Part shown: piece after piece, positions 12,478-24,882 of the stretch
Layout of the letters: each line of letters begins with the position of its first letter
How positions within the stretch are numbered: position 1 is the first letter of the stretch
Assembly (NCBI GenBank): GCA_036417435.1
Contig: CM070910.1
Coordinates: 76,616,784-76,680,783 of the forward strand
Length of the DNA stretch: 64,000 nt
From: Inia geoffrensis
Lineage: Eukaryota > Chordata > Mammalia > Artiodactyla > Iniidae
Reading direction: 5' to 3'
Notes under the pieces: model-generated
What the model saw: only the letters and a program-made list of their open reading frames with translations
Told to the model about the DNA's origin: nothing
The model's database searches: none
Translations under genes and position numbers: made by a program

Positions 12478-15184
12478 CTAACCTGTACCCTAAACCCTCC
12501 CCATTCCCTAACCCTAACCCTAACCCAAACCCTAAACCTGACCCTCTTCCGAGGCCTTACCCTCACCATGCCCTAATCTTAACCAGTACACCAGCACTAA
12601 CTCGTGCCCTCACACGTACACTAACCCTTAAGCATGGTCGTACCCTAAATTGTACCCTAACCCCTCCCCTTAATCTAACCCTAACCTTAACCCGAATCCT
12701 AACCCTGACCCTCACCCGAAGCCTTACCCTGAACCGTGACCTAATCTTAACCAGTAAACCAACACTAACTTGTGTCCTCACACGTATGCTAACCCTTAAG
12801 CTTTGTCGTACATTAAACTGTACCCTAATACTGCCGGATTCCCTAACCCAAACCCTAACACGAACCCTAAGCCTGACACTCACCAGAAGCTTTACACTCA
12901 CCGGTGTCCTTATTTTAACTAGTACAGAAACACTAACCCATGCCCTCCAACATAGGCTAACCATAAACCGTTGCCATAACCAAACCTGTACCCTAATCCC
13001 TCCGCATTCCCTAACCCTAACCTTAACCCAAACCCTAAACCTGTACCTCTTCCGAGGCCTTAACCTCACCCGTGCCCTAGTCTTATCCAGTACACCAACA
13101 CTAAGTCGTGCCCTCACACGTAAGCTAACCCTTAAGCATTGTCTTACCCTAAACTGTACCCTAATCCCTCCCCATTAACTAACACTAACCCTAACAGAAT
13201 CGTAACCCTGACCCTCACCCGAAGCCTTACCATCACATGTGCCCTAATCTTAACCAGTACATCAACACTAACTCGTGCCCTCACACGTACGCTAAGCCTT
13301 AAGCGTTCTCGTACCCTAATCGGTAACCTAATCCCTCCCCATTCCCAAACCCTAACCCTAACCAGGAACGTAACCCTGACACTCACCCGAAGCTTTACCC
13401 TCACCCGTGTCATTATTTTAACTAGTATATCAACACTAACGCATGCCCTCCAACGTAGGCTAACCCTAAACCGTTGCCATAACCTAACCTGTACCCTAAT
13501 CCCTCCCCATTCCCTAACCCTTACCCTAACCGAATCCTAACCGTGACCCTCACCCGAAATCTTACCGTCACCCGTTCCCTAATCTTAACCAGTACACGAA
13601 CACTAACTCGTGCCCTCACGTGTAAGCTAACCCTAAAGCATTGTCGTACCCTAAACTGTACCCTAAGCCCTTCCGATTCCCTAACCCTAACCCCAAATCG
13701 AATCCTAATCCTGACCCTCACACTAAGCCTTACTCTCACCCGTGCCCTAATCTTAACCAGTATACCAACACTAACTCGTGCCGTCTCACGTACGCTAACC
13801 CTTAAGCTTTGTCGTACCCTAAACAGTACCCTAAACCCTCCCTATTCCTTAACACTAACCCTAACCGGAATCCTAACCTTGACCCTCGCCCGAAGCCTTA
13901 CTCTCACCCGTGCCCGAATGTTAACCAGGACACCAAAACCACCTCGTGCACTCACACGTATGGTAACCCTTAAGCATTGTTGTACATTAAACTTTACCCT
14001 AAACCCTCTCCATTCCCTAACCCTAACCCTAACCCGAACCCTAACCCTGAAACTCACACGAAGCTTTACCCTCACCCGTGTCCTAATTTTAACCAGAACA
14101 TCAACACCAACACATGCTCTCTAACGTTGGCTAACCGTAAACCGTTGCCGTACCCTAACCTGAACCCTAAACCCTCCCCATTCCCTAACCCTAACCCTAA
14201 CCCAAACCCTAAACCTGACCCTCTTCCGAAGCCTTACCCTCACCCATGCCCTAATCTTAACCAGTACACCAGCACTAACTCGTGCCCTCACACGTATACT
14301 AACCCTTAAGTATGGTCGCACCTTAAATTGTACCCTAATCACTCCCCATAATCTAACCCTCACCTTAACCCGAACCCTAACCCTGACCCTCAACCGAAAC
14401 CTTACCCTGAACCGTGCCCTAATCTTAACCAGTACACCAACACTAACTTGTGCCCTCACACGGTCGCTAACCTTTAAGCGTTTTCGTACCCTAAACTGTA
14501 CCCTAATCCATCTCAATTCCCTAACCCTAACCCCAACTGGAATCCTAACCCTGACCGTCACCTGAAGCCTTACCCTCATCCGTGAACTAATCTTAACCAG
14601 TACACCAACACTAAACCGTGCCCTCACACGTACGCTAATCCTAAACTGAAGCCGTACCCTACCCTGTACCCTAATCCCTCCCCATTCCCTAAACTTAACC
14701 CTAACCCGAATCCTAATCCTGACCCTCACCTGAAGATTTACCCTCACACTTGTACTAATTTTAACCAGGACATCAACACTAACCCATGTCTTCCAACGTA
14801 GGCTAAAATTAAACAGTTGCCGTTTCCTAACCTGTACCCTTATCCCTCCCCATTCCCTAACCTAACCCTAACCCAAACCCTAAACCTGACCCTATTCCGA
14901 AGTCTTACCCTCACCCGTGCCCTGATCTTAACCAGTACACCAACACTAACTCGTGCCCTCACACGTACGCTAACCCTTAAACATCATCGTACCCTAAACT
15001 GTACCCTAATCCCTCTCCATTCTCTCACCCTAACCCTAACCCGAATCCTAATCCTAAACCTCACCCGAAGCCTTACACTGAACCGTGCCCTAATCTTAAC
15101 CAGTACAGCAACACTAACTTGTGCCCTCACACGTATGCTAACCCTTAAGCGTTGTCATACACTAAACTGTACCCTAATCCCTCT
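12478..15184 (+). repeat. 2.7-kb duplicated block, copy 2
   Basis: Near-identical partner of 6,273-8,979 in the same orientation. Both junctions fall inside monomers at homologous phase, with no target-site duplication or foreign sequence. This fits homologous exchange or replication-based copying within the array rather than transposition. Confidence 0.88.
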
Positions 15185-16228
15185 CCATTCTCTAACCGTA
15201 ACCCTAAACCGAATCCTAATCCTAACCCTTGCCCGAAGCCTTACCCTGAAGCGTGCCCTAATATTAACAAGTACAGCAACACTAACTTGTGCCCTCACAC
15301 GTACGCTAACCCTTAAGAGTTGTTGTTCCCTAAAATGTACTCTATTGCCTTCACATTCCCTAAGCCTAACCCTAACCCGAATCCCAATCATGACCCTTAC
15401 CCGATGCATTACCCTCACCCGTGATCTAATCTTAACCAGTACACCAACACTAACCTGTGCCCTCACACGCAGGCTAACCCTTAAGCATTGTCGTACTTTA
15501 ACCTGTACCCCAATCCCTCTCCATTCCTTAACACTAACCCTAACCAGAACCCTAACTCTGAAACTCACCCGAAGCTTTACCCTCACCCATGTCCTAATTT
15601 TAACCAGTACATCAACACTAACACATGCCCTCCAATGTAGGCTAACCCTAAACCGTTGCCATACCCTAAACTGTACCCTAATCCCTCCCCATTCCCTAAC
15701 CCTAACCCTAAACCAATCCCTAAACCTGACACTCTTCCTAAGCCGTACCCTCACTCGTGCCCTAATCTTAACCAGTAAATCAACACTAACTCGTGCTGTC
15801 ACACGTACACTAACCCTTAAGCATTGTCGTACCCTAAACTGTACCCTAATCCCTCCCCATTCCCTAACACTAACCCTCACCCGAATCCTAATCTTGACCC
15901 TCATCCGTAGCCTTACCCTCACCTGTGACCTAATCTTAACCAGTACGCCAACACTAAACCATGCCCTCACATATACGCTAACCCTAAACAACTGCCATAC
16001 CCTAACCTCTACCCTAATCCCTCTCCATTCCCTAACCCTAACCCTAACCCGAACCCTAACCCTAAAACTCACCCGATGCATTACCCTCACCCGTGTCCTA
16101 ATTTATCCAGTACATAAACACTAAACCATGCCCTCCAACGTAGGCTAACCCTAAACCGTTGCCGTACATTAACCTGTACCCTAATCCCTCCCCACTCTCT
16201 AAATCTAACCCTAACCCGAATCCTAAAC
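15185..16228 (+). repeat. Transition monomers before the large units
   Basis: About six satellite monomers linking the duplicated block to the large higher-order domain. The last one carries TAATTTATCCAGTACATAAAC near 16,108, the phrase that precedes the marker monomer in the later units, so the large-unit structure begins to be recognisable here. Confidence 0.65.
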
Positions 16229-16579
16229 CTGACCCTCACCCGAAGCCTTACCCTCACCCATGACCTAATATTAACCGATACAGCAACACTAAACGGTGCC
16301 CTCACACGTAGGCTAACACTTAAGCATTGTCGTACTCTAACCTCTACCCTAATTCCTCTCCATTCTGTAATCCTAACCCTAACCCGAACCCTAACCCTGA
16401 CACTCAGCCAAAACTTTACCCTCGCCCGTGTTCTAATTTTAACCAGGACATCCAAACTAACCTCTGCCCTCCAAAGTAGGCTAACCCTAAAACGTTGCTG
16501 TACCTTAACCTGTACCCCAATCCCTCCCCATACCCTAACCCTAACTCTAACCATAACCGTAAACCTGACACTCACCCGA

Positions 16580-16930
16580 AGCCTTACCCTCACCCGTGCC
16601 CTAATCTTAACCAGTACACCAACACTGACTCGTGTCCTCACACGCACACTAACACTTAAGTGTTGTCATACCCTAAACTGTACTCTAATCCCTCCCCAAT
16701 TCCTAACCCTAACCCTAACCCAAACACTAAACCTGACCATCACCCGAAGCCTTACACTCACCCGTGCCCTAATCTTAACGAGTACACCAACACTGACTCG
16801 TGTCCTCACACGCACACTAACACTTAAGCGTTGTCATACCCTAAATTGTACCCTAATCCCTCCCCAATCCCTAACCCTAACCCTAACGAAAACACTAAAC
16901 CTGACCATCACCCGAAGCCTAACTCTCACC
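16580..16930 (+). repeat. Adjacent near-identical monomer pair
   Basis: The phrase CACTGACTCGTGTCCTCAC followed by ACGCACACTAACACTTAAG occurs at about 16,624 and again one monomer later (about 16,793), with the surrounding sequence almost unchanged. Later units carry a single copy of this monomer, so this looks like a local one-monomer duplication specific to unit 1. Confidence 0.65.
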
Positions 16931-17189
16931 CGTGACCTAATCTTAACCAGTACACCAACACTAACTCGTGCCCTCACACGTACGCTAACCTTTAAGCGTT
17001 GTCTTACACTAAATTTTACCCTAATCCCTCACCATTCCCTAATACTAAACCTAACCCGAATCCTAACCCTGACCCTCACCCGAATCCTTACACTCACCAG
17101 TGACCTAATCTTAACCAGTACACAAACACTAAACCGTGCCCTCACACATACGCTAACCCTAAACTGCAGCCATACCATAAAGCGTACCA

Positions 17190-17525
17190 AATCCCTCCCC
17201 ATTCCCTATCACTTACCCTAACCCTAATCCTAAACCTGACCCTCACCCGAAGCATTACCCTCACCCGTGTCCTAATTTTAACCACTACATCAACACTAAA
17301 CCATGCCCTCCAAAGTATTCGAAACCTAAACCGTTGCTGTACCCTAACCTGTACTCGAAACCCTCCCCATTCCCTATAACTAACCCTAACCCTAATCCTA
17401 AACCTGACCCTCACCCGAAGCATTACCCTCACCCGTGACCTAATTTTAACCAATACATCAACACTAAACCATGCCCTCCAACGTATTCGAAACCTAAACC
17501 GTTGCCGTACACTAACCTGTAACCT
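17190..17525 (+). repeat. Adjacent monomer pair with AAGCATTACC
   Basis: Two consecutive monomers share CCCTAATCCTAAACCTGACC, CGAAGCATTACCCTCACCC and a GTATTCGAAACCTAAACCG end, offset by 168 bp. Units 2 and 3 have one copy of this monomer (near 24,050-24,190 and 30,590-30,730). It is another single-monomer gain in unit 1. Confidence 0.65.
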
Positions 17526-20500
17526 AATCCCTCCCCATTGCCTAACTCTAACCCTAACCCGATCCCTAAAACTGTCCCTAACCCGAAGCCTTACCCTCAC
17601 CCATGCCCTATTCTTAACCAGTACACCAACACTAATTCATGCCCTCACACGTACGCTAACCCTTAAGCGTTGTTGTACCCTAAACTGTACCCTAATCCCT
17701 CCCCATTTCCTAACCATAACCCTAACCCGAATCCTAACCCTCACTCACCCAAAGCCATACCCTCACCCTTGCCCTAATCTTAACCAGTACACCAACACTA
17801 ACTCGTGCCCTCACACGTCCGCTAACCCTTGATCGCTGTCATACCCTAAACAGTACCTTAATCCCTCACCATTCGCTAACCCTAACCCTAACACAAATCC
17901 TAACACTGACCCTCACTAAAAGCCTTACCCTCACCCGTGCCCTAATCTTAATCAGTACACCAACCCTAACTCGTGCCCTCACACGTACGTTAAGGCCATA
18001 GCGTTGTCGTATCCTAAATATTATCCTAATCCCTATCCATTCCCTAACCCTAACCCTAACCAGAATCCTAACCCTGGCCCTAAACCAAAGCTTTACCCTC
18101 ACCCGTGCCCTAATATTAACCAGTACACCAACACTAACTCGTGCCCTCACACGTACACTAACCCTTAATCGTTGTCAAACCCTAAACTGTACCCTAATAC
18201 CTCACCATTCCCTAACCCTAACCCCAACCCGAATCCTAACTCTGACCCTCAACCGAAGCCTTACCCTCACCCGTGACCTAATCTTAACCAGTACACCAAC
18301 ACTAAACCGTGCCATCACACGTACGCTAACGCTAAACCGCAGCCGTACCCTAATCTGTACCCTAATCCCTCTCCATTCCCTAACCCTAACCCTAACCCGA
18401 ACCGTAACCCTAACACTCACCCGAAATTTTACCCTCACCCATGTCCTAATTTTAAGCAATAAATCAACACTAACCCATGCCCTCCAAAGTAGGCTAACAC
18501 TAAACCATTGCCGTAGCCTAACCTGTACCGTAAACCCTCCACAATTCCTAAACCTAACCCTAAACCGATCCCTAATCCTTTCTCTCATCCGAAGCCTTAC
18601 CTTCACCCGTGCCCTAATCTTAACCAGTACACCAACACTAACTGGTGCCCTCACACTTACGCTAACCCTTAAGCGTTGTCATACCATAAACTGTACTGTA
18701 ATCCCTCCCCATTCCCTAACCCTAACCCGAACCCGAACCCTAACCCTGACACTCACTCGAAGCTTTACCCTCACCAGTGTCCTAATTTTAACAAGTGCAT
18801 CAACACTAGACCATGCCCTCCAACGTAGGCTAACCCTAAACCGTTGCCGTACCCTAATCTGTACCCTAATCCCTCCCCTTTACCTAACCCTAACCCTAAA
18901 CGAAACCCTAAACCTGACCCTGTTCCATGGCCTTACCCTCACCCATGCCCTAATCTTAATCAGGACAGCAACACTAACTCGTGCCCTCACACGTACACTA
19001 ACGCTTAAGTGTTGTCATACCCTAAACTGTACCCTAATCCCTTCTCATTTCCTAACCCTAAAACTAACCAAAATCCTAACCCTAATCTTCACCCGAAGCC
19101 TTACCCTCACCCGTGCCCTAATCTTAACCAGTACACCAACACTAACTTGTGACCTCACACGTACGTTAACCCTTAAGCGTAGTCGTACCCTAAACTGTAC
19201 CCTAATCCCTCCCCATTCCGTAACCCTGACCCTAACCCGAATACTAACCCTAAACCTGACACTCACCCGAGGATTTACACTCACCCGTGTCCTAATTTTA
19301 ACCAGTACACCAACACTGACACATGCCCTCCAACATAGGCTAACCCTAACCCGTTGACATAACCTAACATGTACCCTAATAACTCCCCATTCCTTAACTC
19401 TAAACCTAAACCAAACCCTAAACCTGACCCTCTTCAGAGTCTTTACACTCACCCGTGCCCTAATCTAAACCAGTACACAAACAGTAACTCGTGCCCTCAC
19501 ACGTACCATAACCCTTAAGTGTTGTCATAACCTAACCTGTACCCTAATTCCTCCCCATTCCCTAACCCTAAACCTAACACGAGTCCTAACCCTGACCCCC
19601 ACCCGAACCCTTACCATTACCCGTGCCCTAATCTTAAACAGTACACCAACCCTAACACGTGCTCTCACACGTACATTAACCCTTAAGCGCTGTCGTACCC
19701 TAAACTGTACCCTAATCCTTCCCCATTCCCTAACGCTAACCCTAACCCGAATTCTAGCCCTGACCCTCACCCGAAGCCTTAACCTCACCCGTGCCCTAAT
19801 ATTAACCAGTACACCAACACTAACTCGTGCCCACACACGTACGCTAACCCTTAAGCATTGTCGTACCCTAAACTGTAGCCTAATCCCTCCCCTTCCCTAA
19901 CTGTAACCCTAACCCTAATCCTAATCCTGACCGTCACCCGAAGCCTTACCCTCACCTGTGACCTAATCTTAACCAGTACGCCAACACGAAACCATGCCCT
20001 TACAGGTACGCTAACCCTAAACAACAGCCGTACCATAACCTCTACCCTAATCCCTATCAATTCCCTAATGCTAACCCTAACCCGAACCCTAAACCTGACA
20101 TTCACCCGAAGCTTTACCCTCAACCGTGGTACTAATTTTAACCTGTACATCAACATTAACCCATGACCTCCAACGTATTCTAACACTAAATTATTGCCGT
20201 ACCCTAACCTGTACACTAATCCCTCCCGATTCCGTAACCCTAACCCTAACCCTAAACATGACTCTCTTCCGAGGCCTTAACCTCACCCGTGTCCTAATCT
20301 TAACCAGTACACTAACAAGAAACTGTGGCCTCACACGTACGTTAACCGTAAACTGCAGCCGTACCCTAACCTATACCCTAATCCCTCTCCATTCACTAAC
20401 CCTAAACCTAACCCTAAACCTGACTCTCCCCAGAAGCCTTACATTCAACCGTGCCCTAATCTTAATCAATATATCAATACTAACCTGTGCCCTCACACGT

Positions 20501-21120
20501 ACACGAACTCTAAACCGTTTCCATACACTAACCTGTAACCTAATCCCTCCCCATTTCCTAACCATAACCCTAACCCGAATCCTAACCCTCACTCACCCGA
20601 AGCCATACCCTCACCCTTGCCCTAATCTTAACCAGTACACCAACACTAACTCGTGCCCTCACACGTCCGCTAACCCTTGATCGCTGTCATACCCTAAACA
20701 GTACATTAATGCCTCACCATTCCCTAACCCTAACCCTAACACAAATCCTAACACTGACCCTCACCAAAAGCCTTACCCTTACCCGTGCCCAAATCTTAAC
20801 CAGTACACCAACCCTAACTCGTGCTCTTACACGTACGTTAACGCCAAAGCGTTGTCGTATCCTAAATATTACCCTAATCCCTATCCATTCCCTAACCCTA
20901 ACCCTAACCAGAATCCTAACCCTGGCCCTAAACCGAAGCTTTACCCTCACCCGTGCCCTAATCTTAACCAGTACACCAACACTAACTCGTGCCCTCAACC
21001 GTACGCTAACCCTTAATCGTTGTCAAACCCTAAACTGTACCCTAATCCCTCACCATTCCCTAACCCTAACCCCAACCCGAATCCTAACCGTGACCCTCAC
21101 CCGAAGCCTTACCCTCACCC

Positions 21121-21493
21121 GTGCCCTAATCTTAGCCAGTACACCAAAACTAACTCATGCCTTCACACGTACGCTAACGCTAAACCGCAGCCGTACCCTT
21201 CCTTGTACGCTAATCCCTCTCTATTCCCTAACCCTAAACCTGACTCTCCCCAGAAGCCTTACATTCACCCGTGCCCTAATCTTAATCAATATATCAATAC
21301 TAACCTGTGCCCTCACATGTACACGAACTCTAAACCGTTTCCATACACTAACCTGTAACCTAATCCCTCCCCATTTCCTAACCATAACCCTAACCCGATC
21401 CCTAATCCTGTCCCTCACCCGAAGCCTTACCTTCACCCGTGCCCTAATTTTAGCCAGTACACCAAAACTAACTCATGCCTTCAAACGTACGCA
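21121..21493 (+). repeat. 318-bp extra segment flanked by direct repeats
   Basis: Compared with unit 2, unit 1 has 318 extra bases here. The segment is bounded by a direct repeat of about 55 bp (21,121-21,175 and 21,439-21,493) that contains CCAGTACACCAAAACTAAC. The inserted part includes a near copy (21,231-21,397) of 20,411-20,577. The length is not a multiple of 168, so the exchange was out of monomer register. Confidence 0.7.
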
Positions 21494-24400
21494 AACAGTT
21501 AAGCGTTGTCATACGCTAAACTGTACCCTAATCCCTCCCCATTCCCTAACCTTAACCCTAACCCGAATCCTAACCCTGACCCTCACCCGAAGCCTTACCC
21601 TCGCCCGTGCCCTAATCTTAACCAGTACACCAACACTAACTCGTGCCCTCACACGTACGTTAACCCTTGATCGCTGTCATACCCTAAACAGTACCTTAAC
21701 CCCTCACCATTCCCTAACCCTAACCCTAACACAAATCCTAACACTGACCCTCACTCAGAGCCTTACCATCACCCGTGCCCTAATCTTAACCAGTACACCA
21801 ACACTAACTTGTGCCCTCACACATATTCTAAGCCTTAAGCATTGTCGTACCCTTAACTGTACCCTAATCCCTCCCCATTCCCTAACACTAACCTTAAACC
21901 TAAACCAAACACTGACCCTGACCCGAAGCTTTACCCTCACCCGTGTCCTAATTTCAACCAGTATATCAACACTAAACCATGCCCTCCAACGTAGGCTAAC
22001 CCTAAGCTGTTGCCGTACCCTAACCTGTACCCTAATCCCTCCCCATTGCCTAACCTTAACCCTAACCCGATCCCTAAAAGTGTCCCTAACCCGAAGCCTT
22101 ACCCTCACCCATGCCCTAAACTTAACCAGTACACCAACACTAACTCGTGCCCTCACACGGACGCTAACCCTTAAGTGTTGTCGTGCACTAAACTGTACCC
22201 TAATCGATCCCCAATCGGTAACCCTAACCCTAACCCGAATATTAACCCTGACCCTCTCCTGAAGCCTTACCCTCACCTGTGACCTATTTTTAACCAGTAC
22301 ACCAACACTAAACCGTGCCCTCACACGTACGCTAACCCTAAACCGCAGCCGTACCCTAACCTGTACGCTAATCCCTCTCCATTCACTAACCCTAACTCTA
22401 AACTGAACCCTAAACCTAACACTCCCCCGAAGTTTTACCCTCACCCATGTCCTAATTTTAAGCAGTAAATCAACACTAACACATTCCCTCCAACGTAGGT
22501 TAACCCTAAACCATTGCCGTACCCTAACCTGTACCCTAAACCCTCCACATTGCCTAACACTAACCCTAAACCGATCCCTAATCCTTTCTCTCACCCGAAG
22601 CCTTACCCTCACCCATGCACTAATCTTAACCAGTACACCAACACTAACTCGTGCCCTCACACGTACGCTAACCCTTAAACTTTGTCGAACCCTAAACTGT
22701 ACCCTAATCCCTCCCCATTCCCTAACTCTAACCGTAACCCGAATCCTAATCTTGACCCTCATCTGAAGCCTTACCCTCACCTGTGACCTAATCTTAACCA
22801 GTACACCAACACTAAACTGTGCCCTCACATATACGCTAACCCTAAACAACTGCCGTACCCTAACCTCTACCCTAATACCTCTCCATTCCCTAACCCTAAC
22901 CCTAACCCGAACCCTAACCCTAAAACTCACCTGATGCATTACCCTCACACGTGTCCTAATTTATCCAGTACATAAACAATAAACCATGCCCTCCAACGTA
23001 GGCTAACCCTAAACCGTTGCCGTACATTAACCTGTACCCTAATCCCTCCCCATTCCCTAACTCTAACCCTAACCCTAATCCTAAACTTGACCCTCACCCG
23101 AAGCCTTACCCTCACACATCACCTAATATTAACCGATACAGCAACACTAAACGGTGCCCTCACACGTATGCTAACACTTAAGCATTGTCGTACTCTAACC
23201 TGTACCCTAATCGCTCTCCATTCCGTAATCCTAACCCTAACCCGAACCCTAACCCTGACACTCGACCAAAACTTTACCCTCACCAGTGTTCTAATTTTAA
23301 CCAGGACATCCACACTAACCCCTGCCCTCCAAAGTAGCCTAACCCTAAACCGTTGCCGTACCTTAACCTGTACCCCAATCCCTCCCCATTCCCTAACCCT
23401 AACTCTAACACGAATCCTAACCCTGACCCTGACCCGAAACCTTACCCTCTCCCGTGCCCTAATCTTAACCAGTACACCAACACTAACTTGTGCACTCACA
23501 TGTACTCTAATCCTTAAGTGTTGTCGTACCCTAACCTGTACCCTAATCCCTCCCATTCCCTAACTCTAACTCTAACCCTAACCGTAAACCTACCACTCAC
23601 CCGAAGCCTTACCCTCACCCGGGCCCTAATCTTAACCAGTACACCAACACTGACTTGTGCCCTCACACGCACACTAACACTTAAGCGTTGTCATACCCTA
23701 AACTGTACCCTAATCCCTCCCCAATCCCTAACCCTTACCCTAACCCAAACCCTAAACCTGACCATCACCCGAAGCCTTACTCTCACCCGTGACCTAATCT
23801 TAACCAGTACACCAACACTAACTCATGCCCTCACACGTACGCTAACCCTTAAGTGTTGTCTTACACTAAATTGTACCCTAATCCCTCACCATTCCCTAAT
23901 ACTAACCCTAACCCGAATCCTAACCCTGACCCTCACCCGAAGCCTTACACTCACCAGTGACCTAATCATAACCAGTACACCAACACTAAACCGTGCCCTC
24001 ACACATACGCTAACTCTAAACTGCAGCTATACCATAAAGCGTACCCGAATCCCTCCCCATTCCCTATCACTAACCCTAACCCTAATCCTAAACCTGACCC
24101 TCACACGAAGCATTACCCTCATGCGTGTCCTAATTTTAACCAGTACATCAACACTAAAACATGCCCTCCAACGTATTCGCAACCTAAACCATTGCCGTAC
24201 CCTAACCTGTACCCTAATCCCTCCCCATTGCCTAATTCTAACCCTAACCCGATCCCTAAAACTGTCCCTAACCCGAAGCATTACACTCACCCAAGCCCTA
24301 TTCTTAACCAGTACACCAACACTAACTCATGCCCTCACACATACGCTAACCCTTAAGCGTTGTTGTACCCTAAACTGTACCCTAATCCCTCCCCATTTCC

Positions 24401-24683
24401 TAACCTTAACCCTAACCCGAATCCTAACCCTCACCCTCACCCGAAGCCATACCCTCACCCATGCCCTAATCTTAACCAGTACACAAACACTAACTCGTGT
24501 CCTCACACGTCCGCTAACCCTTGATCGCTGTCATACCCTAAACAGTACCTTAATCCCTCACCATTCGCTAACCCTAACCCTAACACAAATCCTAACACCG
24601 ACCCTCACTAAAAGCCTTACCCTCACCCGTGCCCTAATCTTAACCAGTACACCAACCCTAACTCGTGCCCTCACACGTACGTT

Positions 24684-24697
24684 AACGCTAAAGCGTT
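24684..24697 (+). other. 14-bp inverted repeat in the type-4 context
   Basis: AACGCT-AA-AGCGTT, a perfect 6-bp inverted repeat with a 2-bp centre, formed because this monomer has TTAACGCTAAAGCG where most have TAACCCTTAAGCG. It recurs at the same place in later copies, for example 31,223-31,236 and near 43,303, 47,330, 47,832, 50,687, 54,541, 57,900 and 62,258. It could act as a protein site or simply be a substitution spread by array homogenisation. Confidence 0.55.
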
Positions 24698-24714
24698 GTC
24701 GTATCCTAAATATT

Positions 24715-24882
24715 ACCCTAATCCCTATCCATTCCCTAACCCTAACCCTAACCAGAATCCTAACCCTGGCCCTAAACTGAAGCCTTACCCTCACCCGTGC
24801 CCTAATCTTAACCAGTACACCAACCCTGACTCGTGCCCTCACACGTACGTTAATGCCAAAGCGATGTCGTATCCTAAATATT
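24715..24882 (+). repeat. Exemplar type-4 monomer
   Basis: A full 168-bp monomer marked by ACCCTAATCCCTATCCATT, by ACCAGAATCCTAACCCTGGCC and by the preceding ATCCTAAATATT. It is present once or twice in each large unit. In the last units it appears in two places 504 bp apart and again about 3.36 kb away, so it has increased in number toward the right of the window. Confidence 0.75.

Larger units (their letters stand above)
16229..23086 (+). repeat. Large higher-order unit 1 (6,858 bp)
   Basis: Begins at the marker phrase ACCTAATATTAACCGATAC and is the most diverged large unit. It aligns with unit 2 at an offset of about 6,860 bp from 18.2 to 21.17 kb, then at about 6,541 bp from 21.49 kb, because it contains an extra 318 bp near 21.12-21.44 kb. 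It includes the central block (about 18.2-20.2 kb) that the short units lack. Confidence 0.8.

Noticed and set aside
6273..15184. The 2.7-kb duplicated block as a transposable element
   Set aside because: It has no terminal inverted repeats, no target-site duplication and no coding content, and it is made only of satellite monomers.
24684..24697. The AACGCT/AGCGTT dyad as a transcription terminator
   Set aside because: The arms are only 6 bp with a 2-bp centre and no T-run follows. It is better described as a subfamily-specific substitution pattern.
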